A stretch of 64,000 nucleotides of DNA from Actinomyces gerencseriae DSM 6844 (lineage in GTDB: Bacteria > Actinomycetota > Actinomycetes > Actinomycetales > Actinomycetaceae), in contig NZ_AUBN01000010.1 of NCBI RefSeq assembly GCF_000429265.1, positions 185,416 to 249,415 on the forward strand, read 5' to 3'. Below are positions 7,139 to 18,892 of the stretch, one piece after another. Numbering within the stretch: the stretch's first letter is position 1; every line of letters begins with the position of its first letter. The notes below the pieces were generated by a model. That model did no database searches. It was given only the letters and a program-made list of their open reading frames with translations, and was not told the origin of the DNA. The position numbers and the translations under genes are program-made.

Positions 7139-8635
7139 TCAGCCCAGGGAGTCCAGGACGATGTTGAGTCCCTCGCTCATGGTGGGGTGGGTGATGACGG
7201 CGTCGCGCACCTGCTGCCACCTCAGGCCACCCAGCATCGCCATCTGGATGCTGGTGATGACCTCGCTGGCCTCGGCGCCGATGATCGCGGCGCCCAGGAT
7301 GAGGTCGGTGCGGGCGTCGATGATGATCTTGAGGAAGCCCTCGGTGCGCCCCAGGGTCTTGGCACGCGGGACGGCCGCCGTCGGGGTCTTGGCGACGCGC
7401 ACCTCGTAGCCGGCCTGACGGGCCTCGGCCTCGGTCAGGCCCACGTGCCCGAGCTCGGGCGTGGTGAAGACGGCCCACGGGATGAGGCGCCCTGAGGTGG
7501 AGGCCTCCTTACCGGCGAAGAGGTCGCGCAGAACGCGGAAGTCGTTCCAGGAGGCGTGGGTGAACTGGGGCGTGCCGGCCACGTCACCCGCGGCGTAGAC
7601 GCCCTCGGCGGTGGTGCGCAGGTGGTCGTCAACGCGCACGAAGCCGCGCTCGGTCAGTTCCACACCCGTGGCCTCCAGGCCGAGACCGGCGGTGACGGGG
7701 GTGCGCCCCAGGGCGAGAAGCAGGTGGGAGCCGGTCGCCTCGCGCCCGTCGGCGGTGGTGACGACGACGCCCTGCCCGTCGGGGACGGCGGCGACCTTCG
7801 AGGCGCGCGCGCCGGCCAGGACCGTGACACCCAGGGCCTCCAGGCCGGCGGTCACCTCAGCGGCGACGTCGTCGTCCTCGCGGTCCAGGATGTGCTGCCC
7901 GGCGTGGACGATGGTGACCGGCACGCCGAGGAGCCCCATGAGGGAGGCCATCTCGACGCCGATGACGCCGCCGCCCAGGACCACGAGACCGGTGGGCAGC
8001 TCGGGCAGGGTGAGCAGGTCCTCGCTGGTCCAGTAGCGCACGTCGGCCAGGCCCTCGATCGGGGGGACCGACGGCGTGGTGCCGGTGTTGATGAGGACCC
8101 TGGCGCCGCGCACGCGCCGCAGGCCGCCGTCGTTCAGGGCGATCTCGACGGTGCGCTCCCCCACGAAGCGGGCGGTGCCCTTGACGAAGTCCATGCCGGA
8201 GGCGGGGAACATCGTCTCGTGGGCCGCCACCATGCCACCCACGACCGCCTCCTTGCGGGCGCGGAAGGAGGCCAGGTCGATGCGGGCCCGGGCCAGGGCG
8301 TCGGCGCCGCCGGCCTGCTCGGGCAGGGTGACGCCGTCAGTACCCGCCCCCTGGACCTCGTGGAGGACCCGGGCGGCCGAGATGAGGGTCTTGGTGGGGA
8401 TGCAGGCGACGTTGATGCAGGTGCCGCCCACCTTGTCCCGTTCGACCATGACGACCTTGTCACCGGCCTTGGCGCGCAGCATCGCCAAGGACTTGCCGGC
8501 CTTCCCGCCTCCGACGACGAGGAGGTCGACCTCCTCGACCGGGGCTCCCGCTGCGCCGGCAGAACCATCGGTGACGGCGGCGCTGTGGGATGCGATCCGG
8601 GAGCTGGAGGGGGTGGGCGATGACAACGCTGACAT
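7139..8635 (-). CDS. NAD(P)/FAD-dependent disulfide reductase-type oxidoreductase
   Basis: A 498-residue class I flavoprotein disulfide reductase. After a Ser/Ala-rich leader of ~35 residues, the FAD site DLLVVGGGKAGKSLAML is followed by the redox-active pair in GGTCINVACIPTK. The NAD(P) site is VVLGGGVIGVEMASL, the second FAD motif is GVYAAGDVAG, and the C-terminal dimerisation domain ends with HPTMSEGLN (catalytic His-Glu pair). This is the mercuric reductase/lipoamide dehydrogenase fold. No heavy-metal HMA domain or mer genes are present, so mercury reduction is unlikely and the physiological disulfide is unknown. GGAAGGA 7 nt before the ATG supports the long start at 8635. Confidence 0.85.
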   Translation of the reverse strand: MSALSSPTPSSSRIASHSAAVTDGSAGAAGAPVEEVDLLVVGGGKAGKSLAMLRAKAGDKVVMVERDKVGGTCINVACIPTKTLISAARVLHEVQGAGTDGVTLPEQAGGADALARARIDLASFRARKEAVVGGMVAAHETMFPASGMDFVKGTARFVGERTVEIALNDGGLRRVRGARVLINTGTTPSVPPIEGLADVRYWTSEDLLTLPELPTGLVVLGGGVIGVEMASLMGLLGVPVTIVHAGQHILDREDDDVAAEVTAGLEALGVTVLAGARASKVAAVPDGQGVVVTTADGREATGSHLLLALGRTPVTAGLGLEATGVELTERGFVRVDDHLRTTAEGVYAAGDVAGTPQFTHASWNDFRVLRDLFAGKEASTSGRLIPWAVFTTPELGHVGLTEAEARQAGYEVRVAKTPTAAVPRAKTLGRTEGFLKIIIDARTDLILGAAIIGAEASEVITSIQMAMLGGLRWQQVRDAVITHPTMSEGLNIVLDSLG

Positions 8636-8759
8636 GAGTGCTTCCTTCCGCGATGCCGCTTGGAGTGATCACGAGTGATCCGGACACCGGCCCAACGAGG
8701 GGCGTGAGATCGCTATTCCGTCCCGGCCAGGCCATTCCCATCGCGATTCCGGGGACGGG

Positions 8760-8777
8760 GCGGCGGGCGCCCGCCGC
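8760..8777. repeat. 18-bp perfect GC palindrome
   Basis: GCGGCGGGCGCCCGCCGC lies about 125 bp upstream of the flavoprotein start. It could be an operator or a stem. Such GC palindromes also arise by chance in this base composition. Confidence 0.4.
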
Positions 8778-8992
8778 TCTCGGCCCCTCCCAATCGGCCA
8801 TCGATCAGTCTTATCCCTCGGCGTCCACTCATACGAGCCTCAGACGGGCGGCCGCCCCGGAGCGGCCAGTGCCGCATCCAGGGAGTCGACGATCGTTGTG
8901 AAACTCACATCGCCGGGAGCGCCCGTCGCGAAGCCCCGCGCAGTTCGATGTCCACGAATCCGTGCCGGGCGGAGCGGGTCATCCTCACGGCG

Positions 8993-9055
8993 TCGCCGAC
9001 CCGCCCGGCTCGTCGCGTCCGCCCCGCCCCATGGGAGGCGTCCGGCGGTCGGCGA
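8993..9055 (-). terminator. Possible terminator of aconitase gene
   Basis: TCGCCGAC (8993-9000) pairs with GTCGGCGA (9048-9055) and the pairing continues inward with CGCC/GGCG around a one-base bulge. It begins 4 nt beyond the aconitase stop. The loop is long, so support is weak. Confidence 0.3.
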
Positions 9056-9058
9056 ATC

Positions 9059-11752
<2,694 letters not shown>

Positions 11753-11815
11753 GGCGTCACTCCTGTTCTGCGGCTCCCGTCGTCTTAGCGGGGATGCGCG
11801 ACGGACTCGACCGAT

Positions 11816-11847
11816 ACCGTATCCGGCACCGCGTTATCTCGCGTCAA
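11816..11847 (-). promoter_or_regulatory. Putative acnA promoter
   Basis: On the minus strand TTGACG (11847-11842) is followed after 18 nt by GATACG (11823-11818), with TACGGT (11821-11816) overlapping as an alternative -10. The 5' UTR to the TTG start would be about 60 nt. Confidence 0.4.
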
Positions 11848-11928
11848 CACAGCACGACGAGCGCCCGCTTTACGCAAGGCCGTCCGCATGCATTCGGTGG
11901 GCGAGGCCGTCCGCGTCCCCGGTGAGCA

Positions 11929-11951
11929 CCCGCCCCCCCGGGGGGGGCGGG
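11929..11951 (-). terminator. GC hairpin downstream of TRAM methyltransferase gene
   Basis: A near-perfect CCCGCCCCCCC / GGGGGGGGCGGG inverted repeat lies 15 bp past the stop of the methyltransferase gene. It separates that gene from the acnA promoter region. Confidence 0.5.
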
Positions 11952-11965
11952 CTCGGGGCGCGGGC

Positions 11966-13453
11966 TCACTCCCGCTCCAGGACGCAGACCGTCTCGAAGT
12001 GGTGGGTGTGGGGGAACATGTCCAGTGCGCTCATGGCGGCGATCCGGTAGCCGGTCCTCATGAAGAGTCCCAGGTCCCGGGCGCCGGCCGCCGGGTCGCA
12101 GGCCGCCATGACCACGCGAGGCGCGCCGAGGGCGGCGACGGCCTCCACGACCTCGCGGCCGGCGCCCTGGCGCGGCGGGTCGAGGACGACGGCGTCGGCG
12201 CCCGGCGCGCCGGACGTGAAGCGCCCCAGCTCCGCCACGCCGGCGGCGGTGACCCTGCCGGTCAGAAGGCGGGCCCCCTCCCGGGCGTGAAGGGTCCGGC
12301 GCGCGTCGCGCACGGCGCGCCCCTCGCCCTCGAGCGAGCGGACCGTCCCGGTCAGCGCCGCCAGCGGAAGCGTGAACAGCCCCGCGCCGGCGTACAGCTC
12401 GACCACGCGCGTGCCCGCCAGCGCACCGGGATCCAGCGGCAGGTCATCGGCTCGCGTTCCGGCCGCCGTCGGCGCCTCGGACAGGGCGGCGCGCACGACC
12501 CGGTCCATCAGGACGGCGCCGGCCTCGCGGTGGACCTGCCAGAAGCCCTCGGCGTGCACGCTGTAGCGCAGCTCGCCCAGCCCCAGTCCGGTGGCGTCGA
12601 TGACCTCCTCGACGCGTCGACGGCCCGTAGGCCGCCCCGCTGCGGTCAGGACCCGGCTCCCCTCCTCGTCGGACAGAAGCACCACGGGCTCGCCGGCACC
12701 CGGCGCGACGGCCCGGACGCGCATGCCCGGACGGTAGCGCCTGCGCCACGCGGAGCGCTCGGTCAGCCCGAGGTCGCGGATCGCCGGGTCGGCCAGTGGC
12801 AGGGAGGAGACGGGCAGGACCCGCCCCGAGCGGAAACCGTGCATACCGGCCAGGCCGTCGTCGGTGACGGTCAGGGCGATCCTGGTCCGAGTGCCGGTGC
12901 CGGCCCGCCGGCGCACGCGCGGGTCGTCGCTCGACTCGGCCACCGCCTCGCCCGGCATGGCCTCGACCGGCACCGCCCCCGCGCCGGTCGCCTCGGGCAG
13001 CCGGGCCACCGCCTCCGCGACCTCCTCGCCGCCGATGCGCCGCAGGCAGTCGGCCAGTACCCATCGCTTCCACGTGCGCTGAGCGGGCAGGGCGACGTGG
13101 CTGAGCTCCCCGCCGCCGACTCCCCCGGGCCCGGCCTCGGGCCACGCGGGACGAACGCGGTCCGGGGAGGGGGACAGGACATCGATGGCGTCGGCGCGCC
13201 AGATCCTGGCGCTCCTCTCGGTCAGGACGGCGCGCACCGTCTCACCCGGCAGGCTGTGGCGGACGAAGACGACGCGGCCGGCGGGGTCGTCGACGGGCCT
13301 GGCCACGCAGTGCCCCCCGTGGGCGGGGGGACCCACCCGCAGAACGAGCTCCTCGGCCCCGTCCCGCGACGACGGAACCCGTGCCGAGGGCCGATGGGGA
13401 GCCCCGTGTCGCCGACGGCTCGGCCGGCTGGTCCGAGAAGAACTGGAGCTCAT
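11966..13453 (-). CDS. TRAM-domain class I SAM-dependent RNA (uracil) methyltransferase
   Basis: A 495-residue methyltransferase of the TrmA/RlmC/RlmD family. A basic Ser/Arg-rich leader is followed by a TRAM-like beta-barrel (VGPPAHGGHCVARPV, VVFVRHSLPGETVRAVL). The catalytic domain carries the SAM motif VVELYAGAGLFTLPL, DAVVLDPPRQGAG, and MAACDPAAGARDL with the conserved Cys that forms the covalent adduct with uracil C6. It should make 5-methyluridine in rRNA or tRNA; which site cannot be told. The N-terminal Fe-S cysteines of RlmD are not evident. The ATG at 13453 overlaps the APC permease stop as ATGA. The longer open frame upstream is antisense-like shadow of the permease. Confidence 0.85.
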   Translation of the reverse strand: MSSSSSRTSRPSRRRHGAPHRPSARVPSSRDGAEELVLRVGPPAHGGHCVARPVDDPAGRVVFVRHSLPGETVRAVLTERSARIWRADAIDVLSPSPDRVRPAWPEAGPGGVGGGELSHVALPAQRTWKRWVLADCLRRIGGEEVAEAVARLPEATGAGAVPVEAMPGEAVAESSDDPRVRRRAGTGTRTRIALTVTDDGLAGMHGFRSGRVLPVSSLPLADPAIRDLGLTERSAWRRRYRPGMRVRAVAPGAGEPVVLLSDEEGSRVLTAAGRPTGRRRVEEVIDATGLGLGELRYSVHAEGFWQVHREAGAVLMDRVVRAALSEAPTAAGTRADDLPLDPGALAGTRVVELYAGAGLFTLPLAALTGTVRSLEGEGRAVRDARRTLHAREGARLLTGRVTAAGVAELGRFTSGAPGADAVVLDPPRQGAGREVVEAVAALGAPRVVMAACDPAAGARDLGLFMRTGYRIAAMSALDMFPHTHHFETVCVLERE

Positions 13454-15528
13454 GGGGCCTCTCCCGGTCCGGATGCGCCGGCGGGCCGGCGGCGATGACG
13501 ATCCTCGCGGCGGACGGCGGCGTCGGCGTCGGCGATGCCCCTGGCCGTCCGGGCGCGCTTGCCGCGATGGATGTGGGTCTCGCCGGGCAGGCCCAGCTGC
13601 CAGGGCACCGAGGCCATGACCACTCCGGGAGTGAACAGCAGGGCGGTCTTGAGCCGCAGCGCTGTCTGGTTGTGGAGGATCTGCTCCCACCAGTGGCGCA
13701 CGAGGTACTCGGGCAGGAAGACGACGACCAGGTCGCGCGGGGACTCGCGGCGCACCGAGCGCACATAGTTGACGATGGGCCGGGTGATGTCCCGGAAGGG
13801 CGAGTCCAGGATGGTCAGGGGCACCGGCAGCTCCGCCTCCTCCCAGGCGTCCAGGAGCCCGTCCGCTCCGCCGTCGCCGGTGTCCACGGTGACGGCCTCG
13901 ATGGAGGTCGGGTACGTGGACTGGGCGTAGGTCAGGGCCCTCAGGGTGGGCTGGTGGAGGCGCGAGGCCAGGACGATGGCGTGGACGTGGGCGGGCAGCA
14001 CACGCGCGTCGTGCAGGTCGGAGATCGCCAGCTCGTCGCTCACGCGGCGGTAGTGGCGCCGGATCCGGCTCATCACCAGGCAGAGGACCGCCATGATGGT
14101 CAGGGTGAGCCAGGCTCCGCGGGTGAACTTGGTCGCCAGCACGATGAGCAGCACCAGCCCGGTGCCCGCCACGCCGATGGCGTTGATGGCGCGGGAGCGG
14201 TGCATGCGGCGGCGCGCCCCGGGATCGGTGGCGGTGGTCAGCGCGCGCGTCCAGTGACGGACCATGCCGATCTGCGACAGCGTGAAGGAGATGAACACGC
14301 CGACGATGTAGAGCTGGATGAGCCGGTTGGTGTTGGCGTCGAAGCCGATGATGAAGGCGACCGCCCCCAGCCACAGCACGATGATGCCGTTGGAGTAGGC
14401 GAGGCGATCTCCGCGCTGGGAGAGCTGACGGGGGAGGAACTCGTCGCGGCCCAGCACGCTGGCCAGAACCGGGAAGCCGCTGAACGCGGTATTGGCGGCC
14501 AGCACCAGGATGAGCCCGGTGACGGCGGTGATGAGGTAGAACATCGGCTTGAAGTCGGCGAAGACGGTCGCGGCGATCTGACCGATGACCGGGTCCTGAT
14601 GATAGTCCTTGCCGAGCGGCCGGCCGTTGCTGAGCAGCTCGGTGGCCGGGTTCTCGACCATGTGGATGCCGACGGCGCCGGCGAGGTGGATGATGCTCAT
14701 GAGCATCAGGGCGGCGATCGTGCCCAGCATGAGCAGCGTGGTGGCGGCGTTGCGGGACTTGGGGCGCTGGAAGCTGGGAACGCCGTTGGAGATCGCCTCG
14801 ACGCCGGTCAGAGCCGCGCACCCCGAGGAGAAGGCGCGCAGGACGAGGAAGGCTCCGGCCAGGCCGGTCAGGCCCTGATCCCACCCGCCCTGCGTGAGGA
14901 TCTCGTACGCCGAGCTCTCCGCCCGCCCGAGCGTGCCGGTCACCTCCTGGATGAGGCCGACGACGGCCAGGACGCCGATGGCCGCCATGTACAGGTAGGT
15001 CGGGATGGCGAAGGCGCTGCCCGACTCACGGCTCCCGCGGAGGTTGAGCAGCGCCAGGACGGTGGCGATGCCGAGGGCGATCTCGACCTTGTGCCCCTCC
15101 GCCCAGGGCACGGCCGCGGCCAGGTAGGAAGTCCCCGAGGACACGGACACGGCGACGGTCAGGACGTAGTCGCTCAGCAGCGCGGACGCCACGAGCAACC
15201 CGGCATTCGGCCCGAGGTTGGTCGAGACGACCTCGTAGTCGCCGCCGCCGGAGGGGTAGGCGTGAACGGTCTGCCTGTAGGAGGCGACGACCACGACGAG
15301 CACGCCGACGACCGCCAGCGCCACCCATGGCGAGACCATCGTGGCCGCGCCGCCCGCCACCGCCAGGGTGATGAGCACCTCATCGGGGGCGTACCCCACC
15401 GAGGAGAGGGCATCGGAGGCGAAGACCGGAAGAGCGATCCGTTTGGGCAGGAGAGTCTCGCCAAGCGCTCGGCTGGGCACCGGGCGCCCGACGAGAAGCC
15501 GCTTGACACGGTCTGCGAAATCACGCAC
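13450..15528 (-). CDS. APC family amino acid/potassium-type permease
   Basis: A 692-residue membrane transporter beginning RDFADRVKRLLVGRPVPS, then LPKRIALPVFASDALSSVGYAPDE, which is diagnostic of the actinobacterial APC permeases that sit beside TrkA genes. About 12 hydrophobic segments occupy residues ~45-470 and a soluble C-terminal domain of ~200 residues follows. The substrate is not known; its conserved position opposite two TrkA/RCK proteins suggests K+ or ion-linked transport, which is inference. The start is taken as the GTG at 15528 because homology begins there. It is divergent from trkA, with 58 bp between the start codons. Confidence 0.85.
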   Translation of the reverse strand: MRDFADRVKRLLVGRPVPSRALGETLLPKRIALPVFASDALSSVGYAPDEVLITLAVAGGAATMVSPWVALAVVGVLVVVVASYRQTVHAYPSGGGDYEVVSTNLGPNAGLLVASALLSDYVLTVAVSVSSGTSYLAAAVPWAEGHKVEIALGIATVLALLNLRGSRESGSAFAIPTYLYMAAIGVLAVVGLIQEVTGTLGRAESSAYEILTQGGWDQGLTGLAGAFLVLRAFSSGCAALTGVEAISNGVPSFQRPKSRNAATTLLMLGTIAALMLMSIIHLAGAVGIHMVENPATELLSNGRPLGKDYHQDPVIGQIAATVFADFKPMFYLITAVTGLILVLAANTAFSGFPVLASVLGRDEFLPRQLSQRGDRLAYSNGIIVLWLGAVAFIIGFDANTNRLIQLYIVGVFISFTLSQIGMVRHWTRALTTATDPGARRRMHRSRAINAIGVAGTGLVLLIVLATKFTRGAWLTLTIMAVLCLVMSRIRRHYRRVSDELAISDLHDARVLPAHVHAIVLASRLHQPTLRALTYAQSTYPTSIEAVTVDTGDGGADGLLDAWEEAELPVPLTILDSPFRDITRPIVNYVRSVRRESPRDLVVVFLPEYLVRHWWEQILHNQTALRLKTALLFTPGVVMASVPWQLGLPGETHIHRGKRARTARGIADADAAVRREDRHRRRPAGASGPGEAP

Positions 15529-15586
15529 GACATCGAATCGTACGTCCGCGTTCCGCGACGTCCAAGGTCGGGGGTACGGTTCCACC

Positions 15587-16252
15587 GTGCACTTCGTCAT
15601 CATGGGCTGCGGCCGCGTGGGGGCCTCCATGGCCACTCATCTCGACCGCATGGGCCATTCCGTGGCCATCATCGACCAGCTCTCCGACGCCTTCCGGCGT
15701 CTGCCCGCCGAGTTCAACGGCCGCAAGGTCAAGGGTGTGGGCTTCGACCGCGACGCCCTGGAGCAGGCGGGCATCGACGAGGCCTACGCCTTCGCCGCGG
15801 TGTCCAACGGCGACAACTCCAACATCGTGGCCGCCCGGGTCGCCCGGGAGCTCTACGGCATCGAGCACGTCGTGGCCCGCATCTACGACGCCCGGCGGGC
15901 CGACGTCTACGAGCGTCTGGGCATTCCGACCGTCGCGACGGTGCGTCAGACGGCGGAGCAGATGATGCGCCGGATCCTGCCCGGCGGCACGGCGCGGGAG
16001 ATCGTCGATGTCTCCGGGACCGTGGGCCTGGTCCAGCCCGATGTCTCCAGCGCCTGGGTCGGCATGACCATCTCCGCGATCGAGGAGCGTCTGGAGGTGC
16101 GGGTCGCGTGGATCTCCCGCGGGTCGACGGCGCTCGTTCCACGACCGACGACGGTGCTCCAGGATCATGATCGTCTCCACCTCGCAGTCGCGACCGAGCG
16201 ACTCGTCGCCGTGCAGCGCACGCTGTCCCGCCCGCCCGCGAAGGAGATCTGA
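15587..16252 (+). CDS. TrkA/RCK potassium-uptake regulatory protein (CeoB-like)
   Basis: A 221-residue RCK protein. The N-terminal NAD-binding fold starts HFVIMGCGRVGASMATHL and a TrkA_C domain follows (GTVGLVQPDVSSAWVGMTISAIEERLEVRVAWISRG). Such proteins gate Trk-type K+ uptake in response to nucleotides. The GTG at 15587 gives the canonical beta-strand start; TACGGT (15575-15580) is 6 nt upstream, so a leaderless transcript is likely. A second TrkA paralogue begins 4 bp after the stop, forming the usual actinobacterial tandem. Confidence 0.9.
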   Translation: MHFVIMGCGRVGASMATHLDRMGHSVAIIDQLSDAFRRLPAEFNGRKVKGVGFDRDALEQAGIDEAYAFAAVSNGDNSNIVAARVARELYGIEHVVARIYDARRADVYERLGIPTVATVRQTAEQMMRRILPGGTAREIVDVSGTVGLVQPDVSSAWVGMTISAIEERLEVRVAWISRGSTALVPRPTTVLQDHDRLHLAVATERLVAVQRTLSRPPAKEI

Positions 16253-16255
16253 ACG

Positions 16256-16975
16256 ATGAAGATCGTCATCACCGGTGCCGGCTCCGTGGGCCGTTCCATC
16301 GCCCGCGAGCTCATCAGCCACGGCCATGAGGTCACGCTCGTGGACCGCTCGCCCGACGCCATGCGCATCGCCTCCGTGCCCGACGCCGATTGGCAGCTCG
16401 CCGATGCGTGCGACGTCGACGCCCTGGCCGAGGCCGGGGCGGGCGAGTGCGACGTCGTCGTCGCCGCCACCGGCGACGACAAGTCCAACCTCGTGACCTC
16501 GCTGCTGTCCAAGACCGAGTACGGCGTGCCCCGGACCGTGGCGCGCATCAACAACCCGAAGAACGAGTGGCTCTTCGACGAGACCTGGGGCGTGGACGTC
16601 GCCGTCTCGACGCCCCGCATCATGACGGCGCTCGTCGAGGAGGCGGTCAGTGTCGGCTCCCTGGTCTCGGTGTTCACCTTCCACCAGTCCGGCGCCTTCA
16701 TGCACGAGCTCACCCTGCCCGACGACTCCCCCGTCATCGGGGAGCTCGTCAGCGAGGTGGAGCTGCCCCCCCACACGGTCCTGGCCGCCATCCTGCGCGA
16801 CTACCGTCCGATCAACCCCGATGGGGACGAGCGGTTCGAGCGCGGGGACGAGCTGCTGTTCCTCACCGCGCGCGAGGGGGAGACATCGCTGTCCGAGATC
16901 CCCGAGCTGTTCACCGCCGCGGACGAGCCCGAGGCGGACCTCGCGCCCGGGAACGACCCGGCGACCATGAGCTGA
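16256..16975 (+). CDS. TrkA/RCK potassium-uptake regulatory protein (CeoC-like)
   Basis: A 239-residue paralogue of the preceding protein. The nucleotide-binding motif is MKIVITGAGSVGRSIARELISHGHEVTLVDR and the TrkA_C domain includes GELVSEVELPPHTVLAAILRD. An acidic tail follows (DEPEADLAPGNDPATMS). In actinobacteria the two RCK proteins are encoded together and presumably form a hetero-oligomer on a Trk-like channel. No Trk membrane subunit gene is in the window, but an APC permease is divergent from this pair. Confidence 0.9.
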   Translation: MKIVITGAGSVGRSIARELISHGHEVTLVDRSPDAMRIASVPDADWQLADACDVDALAEAGAGECDVVVAATGDDKSNLVTSLLSKTEYGVPRTVARINNPKNEWLFDETWGVDVAVSTPRIMTALVEEAVSVGSLVSVFTFHQSGAFMHELTLPDDSPVIGELVSEVELPPHTVLAAILRDYRPINPDGDERFERGDELLFLTAREGETSLSEIPELFTAADEPEADLAPGNDPATMS

Positions 16976-16997
16976 GTCCCGCGCCCCTCCCCCGGGG

Positions 16998-17729
16998 TCA
17001 GCGCCGCTCCCGCCCCTCGTCCGGGCGCGGGCGCCCGGGGGCGGGGCGCACGATGAGCCACACGAACCACAGGCACAGGGCGAACAGCGGCAGGCCGAGC
17101 ACTATTCGGGCCACGCCCAATGCCCCGACGGCGGCCTCGCCCACCAGGTAGAGCGGCACCTCCACCAGCAGGCGCAGCATGAACATGGCCGTCAGCACGC
17201 CGGTGCCGACGACGTAGCGCCTCCGGGTCCCGGCCGGATCCGGATCGGTGCGCCGGCGCCCACGATCCCCGGTTCCCCGGCCGCCGTCGGCCGTCGCGGA
17301 CGTGGAGCGCCACAACTCCATGAGCACGCCGACGATCGGCCGGCGCACCAGCAGGGAGCCCAGGCAGATGACCAGCCACACGGCGTTGATGACCAGCCCG
17401 GTGGCGTAGAAGTCGGACGCCCGTCCGCTGCGCCAGGCCCACGCGGCGCTCACCACCGCCACCAGCGCGCCGCCCGCCACCTGCCTCAGGCTCCGTCGTC
17501 GGGAGCTCTGGGCGAGCCGCGCGAGGAGGGCCACGGCGCTCACGACCAGTGACGCCGTGAGAGCCGTGGGCAGCGCAGTCGGCGCCACCGCCAGGATGAT
17601 GACGAAAACGAGTGCGGGGCCGGCGGACTCCAGAGCGCCGCGCCAGCCTCCGACCGCGGCCGCGGCGTCGAAGCGGTCGGAGTCGAGGGCGCCGAGACCG
17701 GCGGCCGCGCGGGGGGCATCGGTTCTCAC
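16998..17729 (-). CDS. DUF3159 family membrane protein
   Basis: A 243-residue protein with six likely membrane segments, including ALVFVIILAVAPTALPTALT, GALVAVVSAAWAW, the segment starting ATGLVINAVWLVICLGSLLV, and YLVGEAAVGALGVARIVLGLPLFALCLWFVWLIV. These, with RRPIVGVLMELWRS, match the actinobacterial DUF3159 family of unknown function. An Arg/Asp-rich linker of ~25 residues splits the protein. The GTG at 17729 starts only 4 bp after the OB-fold gene, in the conserved DUF3710/OB-fold/DUF3159 operon. Confidence 0.85.
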   Translation of the reverse strand: MRTDAPRAAAGLGALDSDRFDAAAAVGGWRGALESAGPALVFVIILAVAPTALPTALTASLVVSAVALLARLAQSSRRRSLRQVAGGALVAVVSAAWAWRSGRASDFYATGLVINAVWLVICLGSLLVRRPIVGVLMELWRSTSATADGGRGTGDRGRRRTDPDPAGTRRRYVVGTGVLTAMFMLRLLVEVPLYLVGEAAVGALGVARIVLGLPLFALCLWFVWLIVRPAPGRPRPDEGRERR

Positions 17730-17733
17730 GGGC

Positions 17734-18111
17734 TCAGGCTCCGGGTGCGAGGATCTCATAGCTCGGGTTGTAGATCGTGGGGCGGGAGTGGCCGGCGACG
17801 ACCATGCCCTCGGCCCGCAGATGCGTACCGGGACGGATCCCGGCGATCGATCGGCGTCCGATCCATACCAGGTCCACCGAACCGGTGCCGTCGAAGAGCT
17901 GACCGACCAGGACGGGCTTGTCGGTGGACGGCCTGAAGGTGATGGCCCGCAGAACGCCCGAGACCTCCGACCGGCGGCGCGCGCGCAGCTCCCCCACGGG
18001 CATGGTCCCCCGTCGTCTGGCGGAGGTGGCCTCGTCGAGGGCGTCGATGTCCTCACGACTGGAGCGCAGTCCGGAGAACCGGTCCCTCAGGACGTGAAGC
18101 GCACGGTTCAT
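17734..18111 (-). CDS. OB-fold nucleic acid-binding domain protein
   Basis: A 125-residue protein whose core (EVSGVLRAITFRPSTDKPVLVGQLFDGTGSVDLVWIGRRSIAGIRPGTHLRAEGMVV) is a single OB-fold of the type at the C-terminus of RecG-like proteins. Its target is unknown. It overlaps the DUF3710 gene by 4 nt (ATGA) and is followed closely by the DUF3159 gene, an arrangement conserved in actinobacteria next to trkA. Confidence 0.85.
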   Translation of the reverse strand: MNRALHVLRDRFSGLRSSREDIDALDEATSARRRGTMPVGELRARRRSEVSGVLRAITFRPSTDKPVLVGQLFDGTGSVDLVWIGRRSIAGIRPGTHLRAEGMVVAGHSRPTIYNPSYEILAPGA

Positions 18112-18809
18112 CGCACCTCGGCAATGGTCGGCCCGGGCTCGAGGGGCTCGAGGCCGGGCAGGTCCTCGGCGGCGGGAGCGGCGCTGATCCCGGGCGCGTG
18201 CAATGGGAGAATCTCCCTCGGCGGCCTGGCGGCGCCGTCGCGCACGACGACGATGTCGGCGAAGACCTCGCGCAGTACTCGCGAGGCCGCCTCGTCGGTG
18301 GCGGCGGGGCCCTGGAGCACGCCGCGCAGGAACCAGCGCGGACCATCCACCCCGATGAAGCGGGCGGCCACCGTGCCGTCCCTGCCATCGGGGGTGCGCA
18401 CGGGCACGTGCGCGAGGATCTCGGGACCGTGCTCGCCCTCCTCGACCTCGAAGCGGGCCCCGGCGCGGTCCAGCTCCGCGACGATGTCCTCGCGCAGCTC
18501 GTCCCAGATGCCGGTGGTGCGCGGCGCCGCGAAGGCGCGGAGCTCGAGCGTGGAGCCGGCCAGGACCAGCACGGCGGCCGATATCTCCTGACCCGCCCCC
18601 CCGGGGCTCTCCAGGCGTATCTGCATTCCGTCCACGGCCGGGACGTGCAGGGAGCCCAGGTCGATCCGGCCCACGGCCCCCGGTCGCTCGGGCGCACGGG
18701 CCGCGTCCCAGGGACCGGTGCCGGCCTCGACTGGTTCGGACGCGGCGCCCTCCGAGATGGCGCTCGATTCACTCGCGTCGCCGCTGCGGCGACGGGAGAA
18801 CAGTCCCAT
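18108..18809 (-). CDS. DUF3710 domain protein
   Basis: A 233-residue protein starting MGLFSRRRSGD, with an acidic linker and then the DUF3710 core (GRIDLGSLHVPAVDGMQIRLE through GPRWFLRGVLQGPAA, ending PREILPLHAP). Its function is unknown; it is conserved across actinobacteria. The ATG at 18809 is supported by AAGGAG 6 nt upstream. In many actinobacteria a dUTPase gene lies between DUF4193 and this gene. Here the two are adjacent, with no dut between them. Confidence 0.85.
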   Translation of the reverse strand: MGLFSRRRSGDASESSAISEGAASEPVEAGTGPWDAARAPERPGAVGRIDLGSLHVPAVDGMQIRLESPGGAGQEISAAVLVLAGSTLELRAFAAPRTTGIWDELREDIVAELDRAGARFEVEEGEHGPEILAHVPVRTPDGRDGTVAARFIGVDGPRWFLRGVLQGPAATDEAASRVLREVFADIVVVRDGAARPPREILPLHAPGISAAPAAEDLPGLEPLEPGPTIAEVR

Positions 18810-18892
18810 GAGGATCTCCTTGTCGGGGTGTGACGCTCTGAGGGTGGGGCGGATGTCCGGGCCGGCGGAGCCGCCGGCGATGCGCCGGTTCG

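Larger units (their letters stand above)
8636..9058. other. Intergenic region between aconitase and flavoprotein genes
   Basis: 423 bp without a convincing gene. It holds the 5' region of the flavoprotein gene (RBS at 8642-8650), an 18-bp perfect palindrome at 8760-8777, and a long imperfect hairpin at 8993-9055 just past the aconitase stop. Short frames here have no recognisable homology. Confidence 0.6.

Noticed and set aside
7139..8635. Mercuric reductase
   Set aside because: The fold and redox Cys pair fit, but there is no HMA domain, no C-terminal vicinal Cys pair, and no mer genes nearby.
11966..14884. A 972-codon minus-strand frame running from the methyltransferase into the permease gene
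   Set aside because: Its upstream half is an Arg/His/Pro-rich shadow of the APC permease frame. Homology starts at the ATG at 13453, which overlaps the permease stop.
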